Below, piece by piece: positions 1-11,240 of a DNA stretch of 64,000 nucleotides. How positions within the stretch are numbered: position 1 is the first letter of the stretch; each line of letters opens with the position of its first letter. A program made the translations under genes and the position numbers. Source of the DNA: Lingula anatina (lineage: Eukaryota; Brachiopoda; Lingulata; Lingulida; Lingulidae). The stretch is taken from assembly GCF_001039355.2 (NCBI RefSeq), contig NW_019774025.1:385626-449625 (forward strand). Direction: 5' to 3'. Under the pieces are notes generated by a model. It was not told the DNA's origin. It did no database searches and saw only the letters and a list, made by a program, of their open reading frames with translations.

Positions 1-766
1 GACCCAAGGGATTCCAAGTGGGAACATCATGGGAATTCTATCAGAAGTAATGCTCTTTGATTGTTATACGGGTACAAATAATGCACTTGATGATAAGCCA
101 CTACTAATGCATTTCTGCCCTGACAATGACAATGACAATGACAGTGTTTTAATAGGTGCTCCCTATGACTTTTGTTCAGTTTAGCTCATGGGGTTTCTTA
201 AGTGTACATGTACAATCATCATCTCTGTACATCTACATCATCCACAGACATGCATAAACTCTGATGAACTATACAAAACTGAGATCTATACTTAATACCC
301 AAACACTTTATCACTCCATAGTCCGTTACTAAGGCTAGAGCAGAGACCCATCAGCAACAATCGTACATGTACATTTACCGGGGTTCATTAGACCTTGGAT
401 GTCAAAGAACAATGCTGGAGAATAAGTGTATTTGTATTTATTCAAGTTGACAATATAATGACCTGTTTACAAGCACTGCAGTCATGCTCAATATCACAAT
501 TACTACATCTGAGAGATGTCCACACACGCATTCTCCACGCCTCCACCCACCGGTACTTACAGTATCTGCAACCAACAAATATAATCTCCGCCTCTTGCAG
601 CCCCCCCACCCTCCAACCTCAACCCCAGTAAAAAATCGATAATTCCAACGAGTCAATATTAATTATAAACATCTGTACACAAATGACATTCAAGACCACG
701 TTTTAAACAACGCTAGAGAAATACTTCAGAATACACTCATCAACACTACCAAAAAGCTGCGCTTAC
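1..766 (-). other. First intron of the VPS13 gene
   Basis: This is the sequence between the VPS13 start exon and the left window edge, read as intron on the minus strand. The donor of the start exon is a clean GTAAGC at 766-761. I looked for the next conserved VPS13 exon (the VALxNLxIKENAL-type segment) and did not find it, so it probably lies outside the window. The stretch holds a short TGACAA microsatellite near 121-145 and otherwise nothing I can assign. Confidence 0.6.
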
Positions 767-866
767 CTCCCCATATGCCGATTTTCAACTGCGACTTATC
801 CAAATTCTGCACGTAGTCGCCCAGGTATTTGTTAACTAAATCAGCAACTAATGATTCGAAAACCAT
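767..866 (-). CDS. VPS13: VPS13A/C-type protein, first coding exon (partial gene)
   Basis: VPS13 proteins are very large rod-like bridges that move lipids between organelles at membrane contact sites. This exon encodes only the first 33 residues plus one base. The peptide starts [19 protein letters not shown] and continues with an [10 protein letters not shown] segment, the signature start of the chorein/VPS13 N-terminal domain. From memory of the human proteins it is slightly closer to VPS13C than VPS13A; invertebrates often have one gene for both. The ATG at 866 sits at the expected conserved position, and the exon ends at 767 with a GTAAGC donor in phase 1. All remaining exons are beyond the left edge. 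The family call is firm; the A versus C call is not. Confidence 0.93.
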
Positions 867-2578
867 CTTGCACTTTAGTTACAATATCATACAAATGTTG
901 TAATTGCGGAAATCAACGTAGAGCTCCTTGCAGCCTCAAGTCAATACTCGTCCATATTTGTTGCCCTACACATGACCTTGACATTGTTCCTCCTGGGTCA
1001 TATTACTCTGAGCCCAATCATGGATATTGACAACAGAAAGTGAACAAGATGTGTATTGTGCTCAAAGGAGAACACATTCAAGGCAGTGAAACGATATTTC
1101 CTTTTCATTCTTTTTCTATTTTTATACTCTCTTAAGACCACCGTAGGCCTACTCGGACTATTTTCTGATTTTTTTTCTTGAAATATTGCCTTCACAATTT
1201 TAGAAAATTAATTTCAAGTTATGGTGGTCTTATCGTTCTCGACATAATATCTAGATATTGGCCTGTGGGCTGTATTGGTGTTCATACATGAATTGAAAAG
1301 AAGCCTGTGCTTTTTAACACTTTTTTCGCAACCGGTATTCCATGTATCCCCCCCCCCCCCCCAAATATCTGGCTAGTTTCATTTTGCACGTTGTGTTAGA
1401 GAAGACACGATTGTTGTGCAGTATTAGTGTGCCTTCTGAACATTTCAAATCCCTCTTGTTGCAAGTCTCTCTAAAAACTTGTTGCAAGTCTCTCTCAAAA
1501 AGACACAAAGTGTTGGTAGGGCATAGGAATGTGGATTCATGGAAAAATCAAAATTGTGCTGTTTTTGGAAAATGATAGTCTTAAAATATCTTTAAGGCTC
1601 TCAAAGGCACATGTTAGCATAGACTACGTCTCTTCCATACGGTTTATGTAGAATTAAATATTGCGGTTTTTCGAAGGAATAAGTTCTATATTTGATATTT
1701 TGTGATTATATTGGAAATGCATGTTGTTATACGTGGTTTCATTTAAATGTTTATAATATTTATATATCTATCTTAAGTAGCCTATTAACAATGCCAGTGA
1801 ATCTAGTAAGTTAAGGCGTCTACTTGTCTTACTTGATCACAGACGTAAAGAGAAGTCAGTTTATCCATTAAAGCATATATCTACGCCACTGTATCATATA
1901 TTGACCCTATCTATTGCTGCCATATCCTGGGTTTTAAGGGTTGTATAATATTTACAGAATGTAACCTGGAATAAAAATAAAGTAAACCTGATGTCCAACA
2001 AAACTGAAAAAAGACAAAATATTTGACTTACCTATTGGTTACAAAACCATTCGGCATAAAATTGTCCGAATGATATTGCTGTCTGCAATTGAAGTGCCAC
2101 AGCCTTTGCAACGCATGCATTCACTCATTTCATTGTTTTCGAAGGGCAACTCTGGTTCCTGAAGGTGCAGCCACAGATCTTGCTTTTGGAAATGTCATTC
2201 CCTGCCTTAAATATGTCATTCTCAAGGCTATAGCCAATCCAATTTTTTTGCACGAGTTCCCCTTGCAACTGTGTGCCTAAAATTCTGCCAAACTTTGGCA
2301 ATGTTCTAAACATAGGCACTTCTGTTGAGAATGAGAGACAAAAAAGCAAATAAAAAAACTACAGAAGTCAGTGTGACGACTGTGAAAATAGATATAAAAA
2401 GTCATAGTCCTGCCTAGCAAATTCAATGTTTCCGTCCATCCCGTACAGTGCCTCTTTATCTATCCTGTATTCTTTTCTTAATTCTGTAAAAGCTAAACTG
2501 CGTTCTACTTGTCGCAAGGTCCCTTTTGATAATCCTAATAATGTGAATTTAGTGCTTAGATAATTTTTCATGCCACCC
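867..2578. other. Intergenic, VPS13 5' flank
   Basis: The VPS13 promoter should lie in the first few hundred bases, but I see no TATA box or other clear element. A run of C at about 1349-1363 is a simple repeat. An open reading frame of about 90 codons on the minus strand ends at 2368; it overlaps the end of the neighbouring gene in another frame and matches nothing I know, so I do not call it a gene. Confidence 0.5.
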
Positions 2579-2584
2579 TTTATT
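2579..2584 (-). terminator. Poly(A) signal of the unknown minus-strand gene
   Basis: AATAAA reads on the minus strand about 34 bases after the stop codon at 2618. It gives a very short 3' UTR and supports the reading that the Pro/Ser-rich exon is the last exon of its gene. Confidence 0.6.
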
Positions 2585-2617
2585 CCGCAGAGAATATTCC
2601 ATCGTAAAAGAAGTAAT

Positions 2618-4533
2618 TTAGGGAGTAATGAGAAGCGAGTTCAGATATATATTTCTTGAGTTCAGGACAGGGAAGTCAAACAGTTCAGGATGGATGAGAT
2701 GGCATGGGTATTTAGGACCGACGGTGTAAAACCGGTCGGCGAAGCACTGGCTGTTCTCTAGCACGTAGACGTCTGGCAGGATGGCGAAACTGTGGGCAGG
2801 ATGGTGCTGGCTNTGTTGCCCGATGGTTGCGCTCTGCCGAGTCACTGGCCTGGCTTGTGCTGATGCACTCGCAAAAGCAGGTGCTGGTGTCGTGGTTCTC
2901 ATGGGTGGCAGAAATGATGGAGTGAGGGCACCTGCGGCTGGTGGTGTCGGTGAGCCTTGTCTGCCGTTTGGACTACGCAGAGCGGTTGCTGCCTCTGGCT
3001 GGTGAGGTGTGGTAGTCAGGCGTGACAGAGAGTGTGGTGTCTGGCCGTTGACGGAGCCAGGCCTAGTGAATACCGACTCTTGCCGTACAGGTCTTGGCGT
3101 CAGGGGTCTGAGGGGCGGCAGTAATGATGGCGGAAGGGCACCTGAGGCTCTTGGCAAGTCCTGTCTCAGATTTAGACTATGCAGAGGGGCCATTGCCTCT
3201 GGCTGGCGAGGTACTGCAGCCAGGCGTGGCAGAGAGAGTGGTGTCTGCCCGCTAACGGTACCACCCCTAGCGGATACTGCCTCTAAACTTGCTACTGCTG
3301 GTGTCGATGGTCTAAGGTGTGGCAGATATAGTGGTCTCTCTCCGTGGCATGGTCTCCACTGACTTGTGGCCGTTTCTTGCAGAGGAGCTGAAGTCTGCTG
3401 TGGTGGAAACTGTAGGGTCAGCATGCGATCATGAGTACTCTCAGTGTGCACTCTGATTTTAGGGGGTGGGGATGGGACCAGACTTGGCATAGCCTGTGCT
3501 GCAAGGCCACTTGGGGGAGTCCGTATACCAGTCTTTTCATCTTCCTGTGGAGTGTCAGACTCCGGCAGATGCTGCAATTGTTGCTCGGCATCTGGGTTTA
3601 ACTCGGCCACTCTGAACGCTGCGCGTGCCCTTCGTATGGAGGCGAGTGTTTTTATACATGTCAGATATTTGGGACATGGTCTTTGCTGAATTGGGGCAGG
3701 CTCCGAGGGTGGACAAGGAAGTTTGGTGTCGCTGCTTCTGCAGACCTGCTTGTGAGCAAGGTTAGGCGGTGCGGGAGCCGCTGAAGTGGATGATAGAGCC
3801 ATTGCCCGATGTACTGCCCTGGAGTATATTTCTGACCTGAGGCTGAATCTAGTGGGAGTATCTTGTACCGAGTTGGGGATCTTAGCTGTTCTTGGTCTGG
3901 AGCTTGATCCGTTACAAGCTGACGACGGTAGAGGCGCCTGTGTCCGCCTAGGGATCCTTGAAGGTATTGCTGCCGACTTGGCATTATTTTGTGCTGGGCT
4001 GGTGACCCTGGATGCTGTGCGGCTTGAACCAGCAGCACTTGGCGGGCCGGTAGCAATATGTGTCGGCGCGGGAATCCTCGATGGTCTGAGACCATGCCCA
4101 GTAGCACCCTTCGGCTGAGGCTCAATAACAACAGAGGCCAGCCCTGGAGTACTTGATGGTCTGCGTGGCCCGTCAAAGCCAGGTGCTAGAAGAGCGTCTT
4201 CTTCTTTCTCATCGGGCACATTACCCAATGCGTATACCCAGAACTTCGCCGTCTTTAATTTCTTGTCAAGCTTGCGAATATAAAGAGGCAACGGCTGTGT
4301 ATGTATCTTTTTTCTTTTGTCTGGAAAAGTAAAAACATTGTTTTTGTTTATAGACAAACTGTTGCCACTGGCCTTTCTCTGTACAAAATTTGAGTTTATA
4401 ACAGTGTATAGGCCATTTGGGTATCTACGTACGTATATTGCGTGCTAAATGCGAAAGCGTGCAATAATGAGTGTGCCCTACGCGTGCACACGAGTGTCTG
4501 TTCTAAGATATGTAATGAAGCAAAATTCCATTC

Positions 4534-4576
<43 letters not shown>

Positions 4577-7375
4577 AATTAAATGTTTATATTTGCCAGT
4601 ATAAGCAAACAATAATGTTTGCGCAATGTGAAAGCAATATTCAGCCTGATATGTATACCCTTTTTTTTAACGTTTGTTAAAAAAATCAAGATGCACTCAT
4701 CTTTAAAGGGATAATAACTCTTCGTATGAGATCTATATTTCACAATAAAAACATTGTGAACAACTCATGGAAATATATTATATTCTGTTGCACAAAAAAA
4801 ACGGCAGTTATAGCTATTATTCTGATATCTTAGCTTGTCTTCAGAGTCAGACCACGTGACCTCCATTGATGGCTATACTCTGTTATAATCTCTTAAGAGA
4901 TTTTAACAAAAAACCAAACTTTTTTAGAAAAAAAAACCAGGGACTAACTTTGAATGTAAAAATGGATTCATTAACCATTGGTAAGTATGGGAAAATTGTT
5001 GTTTACTCCAGGAAAATTCATTTATTGGCCAAAACGAAGAGTTATTATCCCTTTAATTTTATTTCATTTATCTGTTTCATTTGACATGACATTTAAACAC
5101 TAGCAATACTTACATGTGGACAAATCTTCACACGATAATTCGAACAATAAAAACCAGAAGTTTTCAAACTCCCTAAAAAAAAAATAGAAGACATTATATA
5201 AAAGTGGTCAGGTACAACAACTGAGTGACAGCGACTGAACAATAATAAGCAATTATTATCTGTTTAGTGATGTCATTTGACAAGAGCAAGCACGAAGGCT
5301 CCTTTCAAAATACCCACAAAATACAGTCAATTTGTTCAGATGGTGACCCAACTCTTGTCAATCTATATATCTTTAGGCAAATGTTATTCTTGCGTTCAAT
5401 GCATATGCGTTTTACCAATTCTAAGACAATTCCCCCCAAAGAAAAACCCCCGCTTTCCAGGAAAGAAAATACACTGCTATTGATCTATTTGAGGCATTTA
5501 TAAATGTGTTAAATATTTACAGAAAAGAGATAGGAGACAGAAAATGAAGTAAGAGCATTATATTTGCTATTAATTACAAGATTCAAGAAGTAAGAGCATC
5601 ATATTAGCTATTACAAGACCTTAGAAATGACCTTAAATTATTAGAATTATGAAAAAATGACTTCAAGAAGATACCTGGTTGTTGCAAACCTGTTGCAAAT
5701 ATAACGTTCTTAAAGGGAGAACTTCGATGTGTTTTAAATCAACTAACCTCCCTGAAAGTCCTTCTGGATATTTCTTGAGAAACTTGAGAATGAAGTTTGC
5801 ACAGGCGTGGTACCAATACTCCCCTCGATTTTTATCTGAAAAACAAACATCTTGACATGGTTAAACGAATTTGTAAGAAACAGAATTTTTATCAGTGTAC
5901 ATGTTATAATTATCGCTTACATTTTGTTAGGTTAATGTGTTTATGGTACTGAATATAAAATTGTTTTGGGTTTAATAACCTTACAACTTATGCTTATGCA
6001 ACTAAAAATATTTATACATGTGGACTAGTAAATGCTGCTTACAAAATGTAGGCTGGCCGTAGTTTTCGCTAATGCAAATAATTGCATCTTTGGCCTCACT
6101 AAGATGGAAGTGAAAAGAAAAAGAAAACAATAGAAGCTAGAAAAGGCAACAAAGTTAACAATAAAGTTTAAATAAAAGCGAAAAAAGGCGGAACTAAAAA
6201 GGGGGCTTCAATCAAGACGAAAAAAGCATTGATACATTAGATAGTGAAAATAGAAAATTAAACAAAACAGATAACAGAACAGAAGTGATAGATATATTTG
6301 TACAATAAAAATACTTACCGTTCACCGATCTTAAGTGTGTAGCCCCGCAAAAATTTTCTCAGCAGCGTCGCAGTCTTTGAGTAACACTCCTACAGGATAA
6401 ATACATAATTTTACTCATAAGTTAATAAGTGGTTGAAAAAGGACGTAATCTCAAAGGGATGATTTCAACTTTTTATATAATATTGAATAAGATGCCAAAC
6501 TAGTAATAGTTATCTCTCCATGTTTAGCTTCAAAGAACACTGTATCTGCTTTCGGTCATCAATGTTTTCGATTCCCTTTTATTTTTATTATAATTATATC
6601 ATTAATTATGGGCTTTCAATCACCAATGTGTTCATTCCCTTTCATTTGTTTCATATATATATACCATTTAATCATGAGCCTTCAATCGTCAATGCTTGCT
6701 TTTCCTTTTCATTTATTACGTAAGATGCTTAATTATGTATCATTCAAATCAGTCTAACAGTCACTAGGAAAAGCATTTTAAATGTCGTTCGTTCATTCGT
6801 TAAATTTAAAACCATTTCGTAGAATTACCATATTGATTTGGGCAGCTTGAAGTCTTTCATGCCGAGAAAGTTGGCAGCTTTCAGACTCACGCTCTGCATG
6901 CTTTTCCAGATCCATTCTCGCCATGGCATCCAAAAGCAGATACCGCTCTGTTGCGGCTGTGCAAAATAAATAGATATATAAATAAATTAATGAAGCAACA
7001 AACAACAATGCAAAAAAGGCGAAAAAATTTACAATAGTATATGGAAACGAAAGTCAGCGAAAACTGAATGAGTAGGCCTAAGCCTATTTATATTTGTTAG
7101 CGTTCAAAAGGTGATAAAAGCGTAGCACCACCCATTTAACCTCTGAAATTGCATTACAAACTAAAATTTTAAATCGGGTAGTGTTTAGGAGGCTAAAAAT
7201 CTAGAGACAAGTTACTGAAAAAATATGTTGTAGGGCGACTTATTCAATATTACAAACCTAAACAACTTTGCTGCAAATATAGAGTTAATTCCTTACCTTG
7301 TGCTCTTCTTTCTCGGAAATTATCTTTTCCCGCTTTACTCTTTGGTTGGTCTTTATCCAAATTACTTCGATTCAT
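2618..7375 (-). CDS. Unrecognised six-exon gene, helical N-terminus and Pro/Ser-rich tail
   Basis: Six exons join in frame: 7375-7297, 6956-6829, 6389-6326, 5835-5748, 5172-5114 and 4320-2618, giving about 706 aa. Phases agree at every junction, which is the main evidence. Residues 1-30 are basic and charged (MNRSNLDKDQPKSKAGKDN). About 30-160 look alpha-helical and include EYWYHACANFILKFLKK and REFENFWFLLFELSCEDL, then a basic stretch with PLYIRKLDKKLKTAKFWVY. The last 566 codons are one exon: low complexity, rich in Pro, Ser, Ala and Arg with short repeated phrases such as PSRIP and LPPLRP, then a non-repetitive end (FAILPDVYVLENSQCFADRF). This looks like a folded N-terminal module followed by a disordered region. 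I do not recognise the family. Exon 3 needs a weak GTGAAC donor although a stronger one lies 7 bases on. One N at 2813 leaves a residue unknown. Confidence 0.72.
4537..4573. repeat. (TA)n microsatellite
   Basis: An uninterrupted TA dinucleotide run in the last intron of the unknown minus-strand gene, about 215 bases upstream of its final exon. Confidence 0.97.
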
Positions 7376-8167
7376 TTTGTTCAGATTAATATCTGTATTT
7401 ATAGTCTGATAAAGTACAATGTACATGTGCTAAAGTCACAAAGTCGTAACTGTTTGCTTGACTTGCGCTTGACGCCCAAGTCACTGATATGTATGACGTC
7501 ACAGACAATGTCTCGCACGATTGGCGCAAAATTCAAATGATTCCGCAAAGAACATCGCACAATCTAGAGTCGCTGCGTCCGCGGTGCTAAATAAAACCAT
7601 TTATCATATAAATAAACTGATAGACTAAGTAAATTAAAAAATAAATAAAAACGAATCTATTATAGGCTCCATGCAGTACAAGGTTTTGAATTTTTATATT
7701 CTTTGCACACAAATCCAGTAACATGTTCCCGTGAATAATATTGCTCCCTGACAAGAATAGGCTACGATGAAAGATCAGGGCTTTCAAGTCAAAATATCTC
7801 CAGGTTACAATTCAGCTATGAAATATGCTATGATATACAGGTATTATCACACGTTTCCATTCCGTTTTCTCTTTTATTTTCATTTTTAGGGAGTTTACCG
7901 GCAGAGCACCATATACTGTACATGCACATAGGGTAGAAAGAAACCATTCGGGCACATCTCAAGGAAGGCAGTCTTGGAAGATATCAATAATACTACAAAA
8001 ATTAACCAATACACGTATGTGAAAAAAAATTATATTAAATGAGAGTATTTTGTTCGCGACATCTATAATAGCTTTCGAAACTTCCGTTTTCTCAAAATTG
8101 GACGAAATGATGCAGAAAGTTGAATGATACGTAAACACGTAAACACCATGGACTGCACTTTTACACA
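7376..8167. other. 5' flank of the unknown minus-strand gene
   Basis: The first 220 bases have more CpG than the surroundings and carry a CRE palindrome, consistent with a promoter. Beyond about 7600 I see AT-rich sequence without exons until the repeat element begins at 8168. Confidence 0.45.
7494..7501. promoter_or_regulatory. CRE-like palindrome TGACGTCA
   Basis: A perfect TGACGTCA lies about 120 bases upstream of the start codon at 7375, in a slightly CpG-enriched stretch. This is the full cAMP-response element bound by CREB/ATF-type bZIP factors and is typically found within a few hundred bases of a transcription start. Binding is inferred only from the motif and its position. Confidence 0.45.
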
Positions 8168-8172
8168 TTTTT

Positions 8173-8200
8173 ATGTACAGACACAGATGTGTCTGTACAT
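8173..8200. repeat. 28-bp perfect palindrome
   Basis: Two 13-base arms (ATGTACAGACACA and its complement) separated by GA. As single-stranded DNA or RNA it would fold into a stable hairpin. It marks the left end of the 160-bp-repeat element; only the left arm is preserved at the right end (9292-9304). Confidence 0.9.
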
Positions 8201-8214
8201 ATTGCCATCACCTG

Positions 8215-8257
8215 CGTCTGTCGTCGCCGTCGCCGTCGCCGATGCCGGCGCCGTGCA
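8215..8257. repeat. CGTCGC microsatellite
   Basis: A short GC-rich tract of CGTCGC repeats in an otherwise AT-rich region. It sits between the terminal palindrome and the tandem core, where pearl-type elements also carry a microsatellite. Confidence 0.8.
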
Positions 8258-8334
8258 CTTTCCTTGTAAACACGATAAGTGGAGGGCAGTTTTACTTTTT
8301 GGCTAAATATTTACAGAGCTGATGAATATTCATA

Positions 8335-9285
8335 AAACGCAGGTCAAGTTCGAAAACCAGCATGATCGGGCCATTATTGTAGAAAATATGCTGTTTTTTC
8401 ACTTTTCAGCATATATGCAACCCTGTAAACACATTTTAAGGAAAAGCGTTAGGCCTGTTGTCATGAAACTCACAGGAGTAATCAATCTTACTAAAACGCA
8501 GGTCAAGTTCGAAAATCGGCATGATCGGGCCACTATTTTAGTAGTTATGCTGTTTTTTCATTTTTTAGCATATATGCAACACTGTAAACACAATATAAGA
8601 AAAACAGATAGGCCAATTGNTGAATATTCATAAAACGCAGGTCAAGTTAAAAAATCAGCATGATCGGGCCATTATTGTAGAAAATATGCTGTTTTTTCAC
8701 TTTTCAGCATATATGCAACACTGTAAACACATTTTAAGGAAAACAGATAGGCCTGTTGTCATGAAAATCACAGGAGTAATTGATCTTACTATAACACAGG
8801 TCAAGTTCGAAAATCGGCATGTTCCGAGGGCTTGAAGACCCATGCTAGTCACATTTTCTGAAAATCCATGATACGTGTATTTTATTATTAAAAATTAACG
8901 GTCATTTTGCTGTTAACCATTATGTAATATTGCATCAGAATAGAAGAAAACACAATTTTGGGTGCTGCTGCCAAGATGACCATTATGGGAAAATTATGTT
9001 ACTTATGATTGTCAAACTTTCAAAAAAGAAATACAGGACTAAAATGCAGAGTAATTGATCTTACTAAAACGCTGGTCAAGTTCAAAAATCGGCATGATTG
9101 GGCCACTATTTTAGTAGTTATGCTTTTTTTTTTTCACTTTTCAGCATATATGCAACACTGTAAACACAATATAAGAAAAACAGATAGGCCAATTGTTATT
9201 AAACTCACAGGAATGGTCATTCCTGCTAAATCGCAGGTTGAGTTCAAAAATCAGCATAATCGGGCCATTATTTTAAAGAAATGCC
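8335..9285 (+). repeat. Tandem array, ~160-bp unit, about six copies
   Basis: Each unit begins with a variant of AAAACGCAGGTCAAGTTC followed by GGCATGATCGGGCC, then a T-rich tract, CAGCATATATGCAACA, CTGTAAACAC and an AGATAGGCC-like segment. Unit starts are near 8335, 8495, 8631, 8791, 9064 and 9227. The third unit starts just after an unknown base (8620), where the spacing is short, so copy number may be affected by assembly. The open frames across the array only reflect absence of stops in the unit and are not proteins. Confidence 0.88.
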
Positions 9286-9400
9286 GTTTTTATGTACAGA
9301 CACAGATGTATTTTACCTGTTGAGCATAATTAAAATTTGATGTTGAATTTGCAGTTTAACATAGTGTACTTTTGCATCAGAATTGACAGTAGCTTTTTTG

Positions 9401-9869
9401 TTATTTCCTGCTTTTTGTCTGTACATTTGACAGCTTTGCTGCCTTGTTATTTTATTAAATTGATTACTTGGAGTCTTTGGTAAATAAGTAGTTCAAATAA
9501 GGCAGATATATTGAGGTTCCTACTCAGCTAACAAAGGAATGCTGTAAGAAGAATCAGGGAACGTTAGGTTTATGCTAGGACAATAGGCTTGGCATATATT
9601 GTGTCTTAGGTTTATGTTACCCTAACGCAAGGAATAATATAACGTTTGTAAAATATTCCAAGGAAAGTATGGCCATATAGATAATGTATGGACCTGTACG
9701 TCACCAGTATAGTTATCTATTGGGAGATATATAATTCCCATATCTTTATTATTTAAGGGTAGACCCTCATGCGGATAGGATCGTCAGATGACCGTGATTT
9801 ATCATTCAATGTTACTCACTTAACCAACCCACGTTCTATTGCTTAGCTTATTCACTCCTGTGTTAGCTG
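9401..9869. other. Intergenic, nothing recognised
   Basis: AT-rich sequence between the 160-bp-repeat element and the first copy of the duplicated segment. I see no exon, RNA gene or repeat unit here. Confidence 0.5.
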
Positions 9870-10592
9870 ACCTTGCGAGCAAGTTAATTAGAATGTATTT
9901 CTAAAAGTAAAGTAAAAACAATCCACTAGTCCGCCATAAATACCAAACAATTATAAAGATTACTTAAAAAGACATTTTAATCATTTTTTAAAGTTCGTCA
10001 CTGTATTGATGTCTTTTTAATCCTTCCCGGAAGTAATAAACAGTGGGTGGTGTATTCAGTTTAATTCAGTTAAATTTTTTCACCACAGTTTTAAGTTTTT
10101 GCCGGTGAAGGGCACCGAAAAAATTTGGTATTTAAGAGGGCGAATGGTGCCATCTGGTATGGTTTAGAACTATGATACAGGAAGTCAAAATTAGAATTTC
10201 ACGAGGGGACCATTGGGTTTTTTTTTCAGAATTCCAAAGAGGGGTAAGGACTCCCCTGACCCCCACCCCTTAATCCGCCACTGACATGTTGGTAATTTCA
10301 GGAATGTACCGACAGTCCGAAGGCTCTAAAATCTGCACTGCTCTAGTCGTCGACTAACCCAAGCCCCAATTTTGGTGTTGATTAAATACCGTAAGACACA
10401 GGCTTACGTATCAACCTAGTTGGACCGACTGCGATTGTCGACCGCAACCTTGCCGCCCGTGCCAACGTTCGCGCGACCACTGCATGCTATCTGGGTACAT
10501 ATAACCGACACACATCATTATATTTTGATATAAAATAATGTGAGAACGTTTTTAACACGCTACATTTGATCATTTAAGTTGAGAAAATTGTG
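9870..10592. repeat. Duplicated segment, copy 1 (split by an insertion)
   Basis: This stretch aligns in direct orientation with 13050-13590. Shared landmarks in order are CAATCCACTAGT, a TATTGATGTCT(A/T)TTTAA block, TTCCCGGAAGTA, ATTCAGTTTAAT, AAATCTGCA, TAAGACRCAGGCTT, TGCTATMTGGGT and TTGTGAGAAC. The copies differ by many substitutions and indels, so the duplication is old. Copy 1 contains about 190 extra bases (10098-10290) that are absent from copy 2 and belong to a dispersed repeat. Confidence 0.82.
10103..10284 (+). mobile_element. Dispersed repeat, copy 1
   Basis: Matches 35205-35387: both read GAAAATTTTGGTATTT-like sequence, AGAGGGCGAA(T/C)GGTGCCAT, a GAGGGGAC block, TTTTTTTCAGAA, AGGACYCCCCTRACCCC and end near TCCGCCACTG. 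Its absence from the paired segment at 13050-13590 marks it as an insertion. It has no coding capacity and no clear terminal repeats or target duplication, so I cannot say whether it is a SINE or a MITE. Confidence 0.75.
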
Positions 10593-11240
10593 GAGATGCG
10601 AGGTCTGAAATCGTTTTTTCGTGTTTATTTTCTAAAAATAACGAGAATGTATAATTGTTAAATCTCATCCAGATTTATTCACGTTAATACTATTCGGATC
10701 AATGAAAATAACAGTTGTCGTGTTAAATTTCAGAAAAACGTTCACTTAACGTTTGATGAGGGTCTAACCCATATATAAAGGCTCTGTCACACCTAGCGTA
10801 AAGAGATACGTATGAATATCACATGGACCACAATGGAAATAAGTTTTATTCATTATTGTGTAATCAATGCAGTTATAATGTTTTTATGAATAAAATTCTA
10901 TATATAAGATTCATTTTAAATATGAAATAAATCAAATCAAATAAAAAAACGTGACATCGATTATACGCACAACTTAGAGACTTGTATGTGAAGGCCACTG
11001 AACATTCGTGAACAGCTTCGCTAACAACCTCTCACATAAAATGAGCTATCCCTGTTGTGATTTGCATAACAATAATTTGCTCATCGTCGTGCGAGCTGTC
11101 TTCCCGAATGCTCACTAGCTTGATAGTGTTGGACATAGTCGGGTGTAGATGCAACAGTATGTGTAGTGCAGTCACAAGGTGTAGCTTTTATAAGGCGTAG
11201 AAGCAAATGCAAATGTTTGTGAGTATTATTTTTTCTTCAG
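10593..11240. other. Intergenic or intron before two plus-strand exons
   Basis: No convincing exon is visible. Upstream exons of the plus-strand gene ending at 11573 must lie here or further left, but I could not find a peptide with matching phase. Confidence 0.35.

Larger units (their letters stand above)
8168..9400. mobile_element. Non-autonomous element with 160-bp tandem core, pearl/Helentron-like
   Basis: A composite non-coding element. It opens with a 28-bp palindrome (8173-8200), followed by a CGTCGC-type microsatellite (8215-8257), then a core of about six diverged repeat units of roughly 160 bp. The 23-base string that starts the left end (8168-8190) recurs at 9287-9309 after the last unit. 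A unit array next to a microsatellite with fixed flanks is the architecture described for bivalve 'pearl' elements and related Helitron/Helentron-associated elements. The array is interrupted at about 8830-9050 by sequence resembling the right-hand tail (9320-9400, sharing TTGCATCAGAAT), so two elements may be joined. It encodes no transposase. Class assignment is inference from architecture. Confidence 0.6.

Noticed and set aside
2368-2571. Minus-strand open frame of 67-90 codons after the unknown gene
   Set aside because: It overlaps the poly(A) signal and is in a different frame from the preceding exon; no family likeness and no splice or promoter support.
3661-4176. 171-codon minus-strand frame overlapping the Pro-rich exon
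   Set aside because: It is a shifted frame of the long exon, whose own frame joins upstream exons with consistent phases.
8322-9323. Three plus-strand open frames of 72-104 codons across the 160-bp repeats
   Set aside because: They repeat with the tandem unit and reflect a stop-free period, not a protein.
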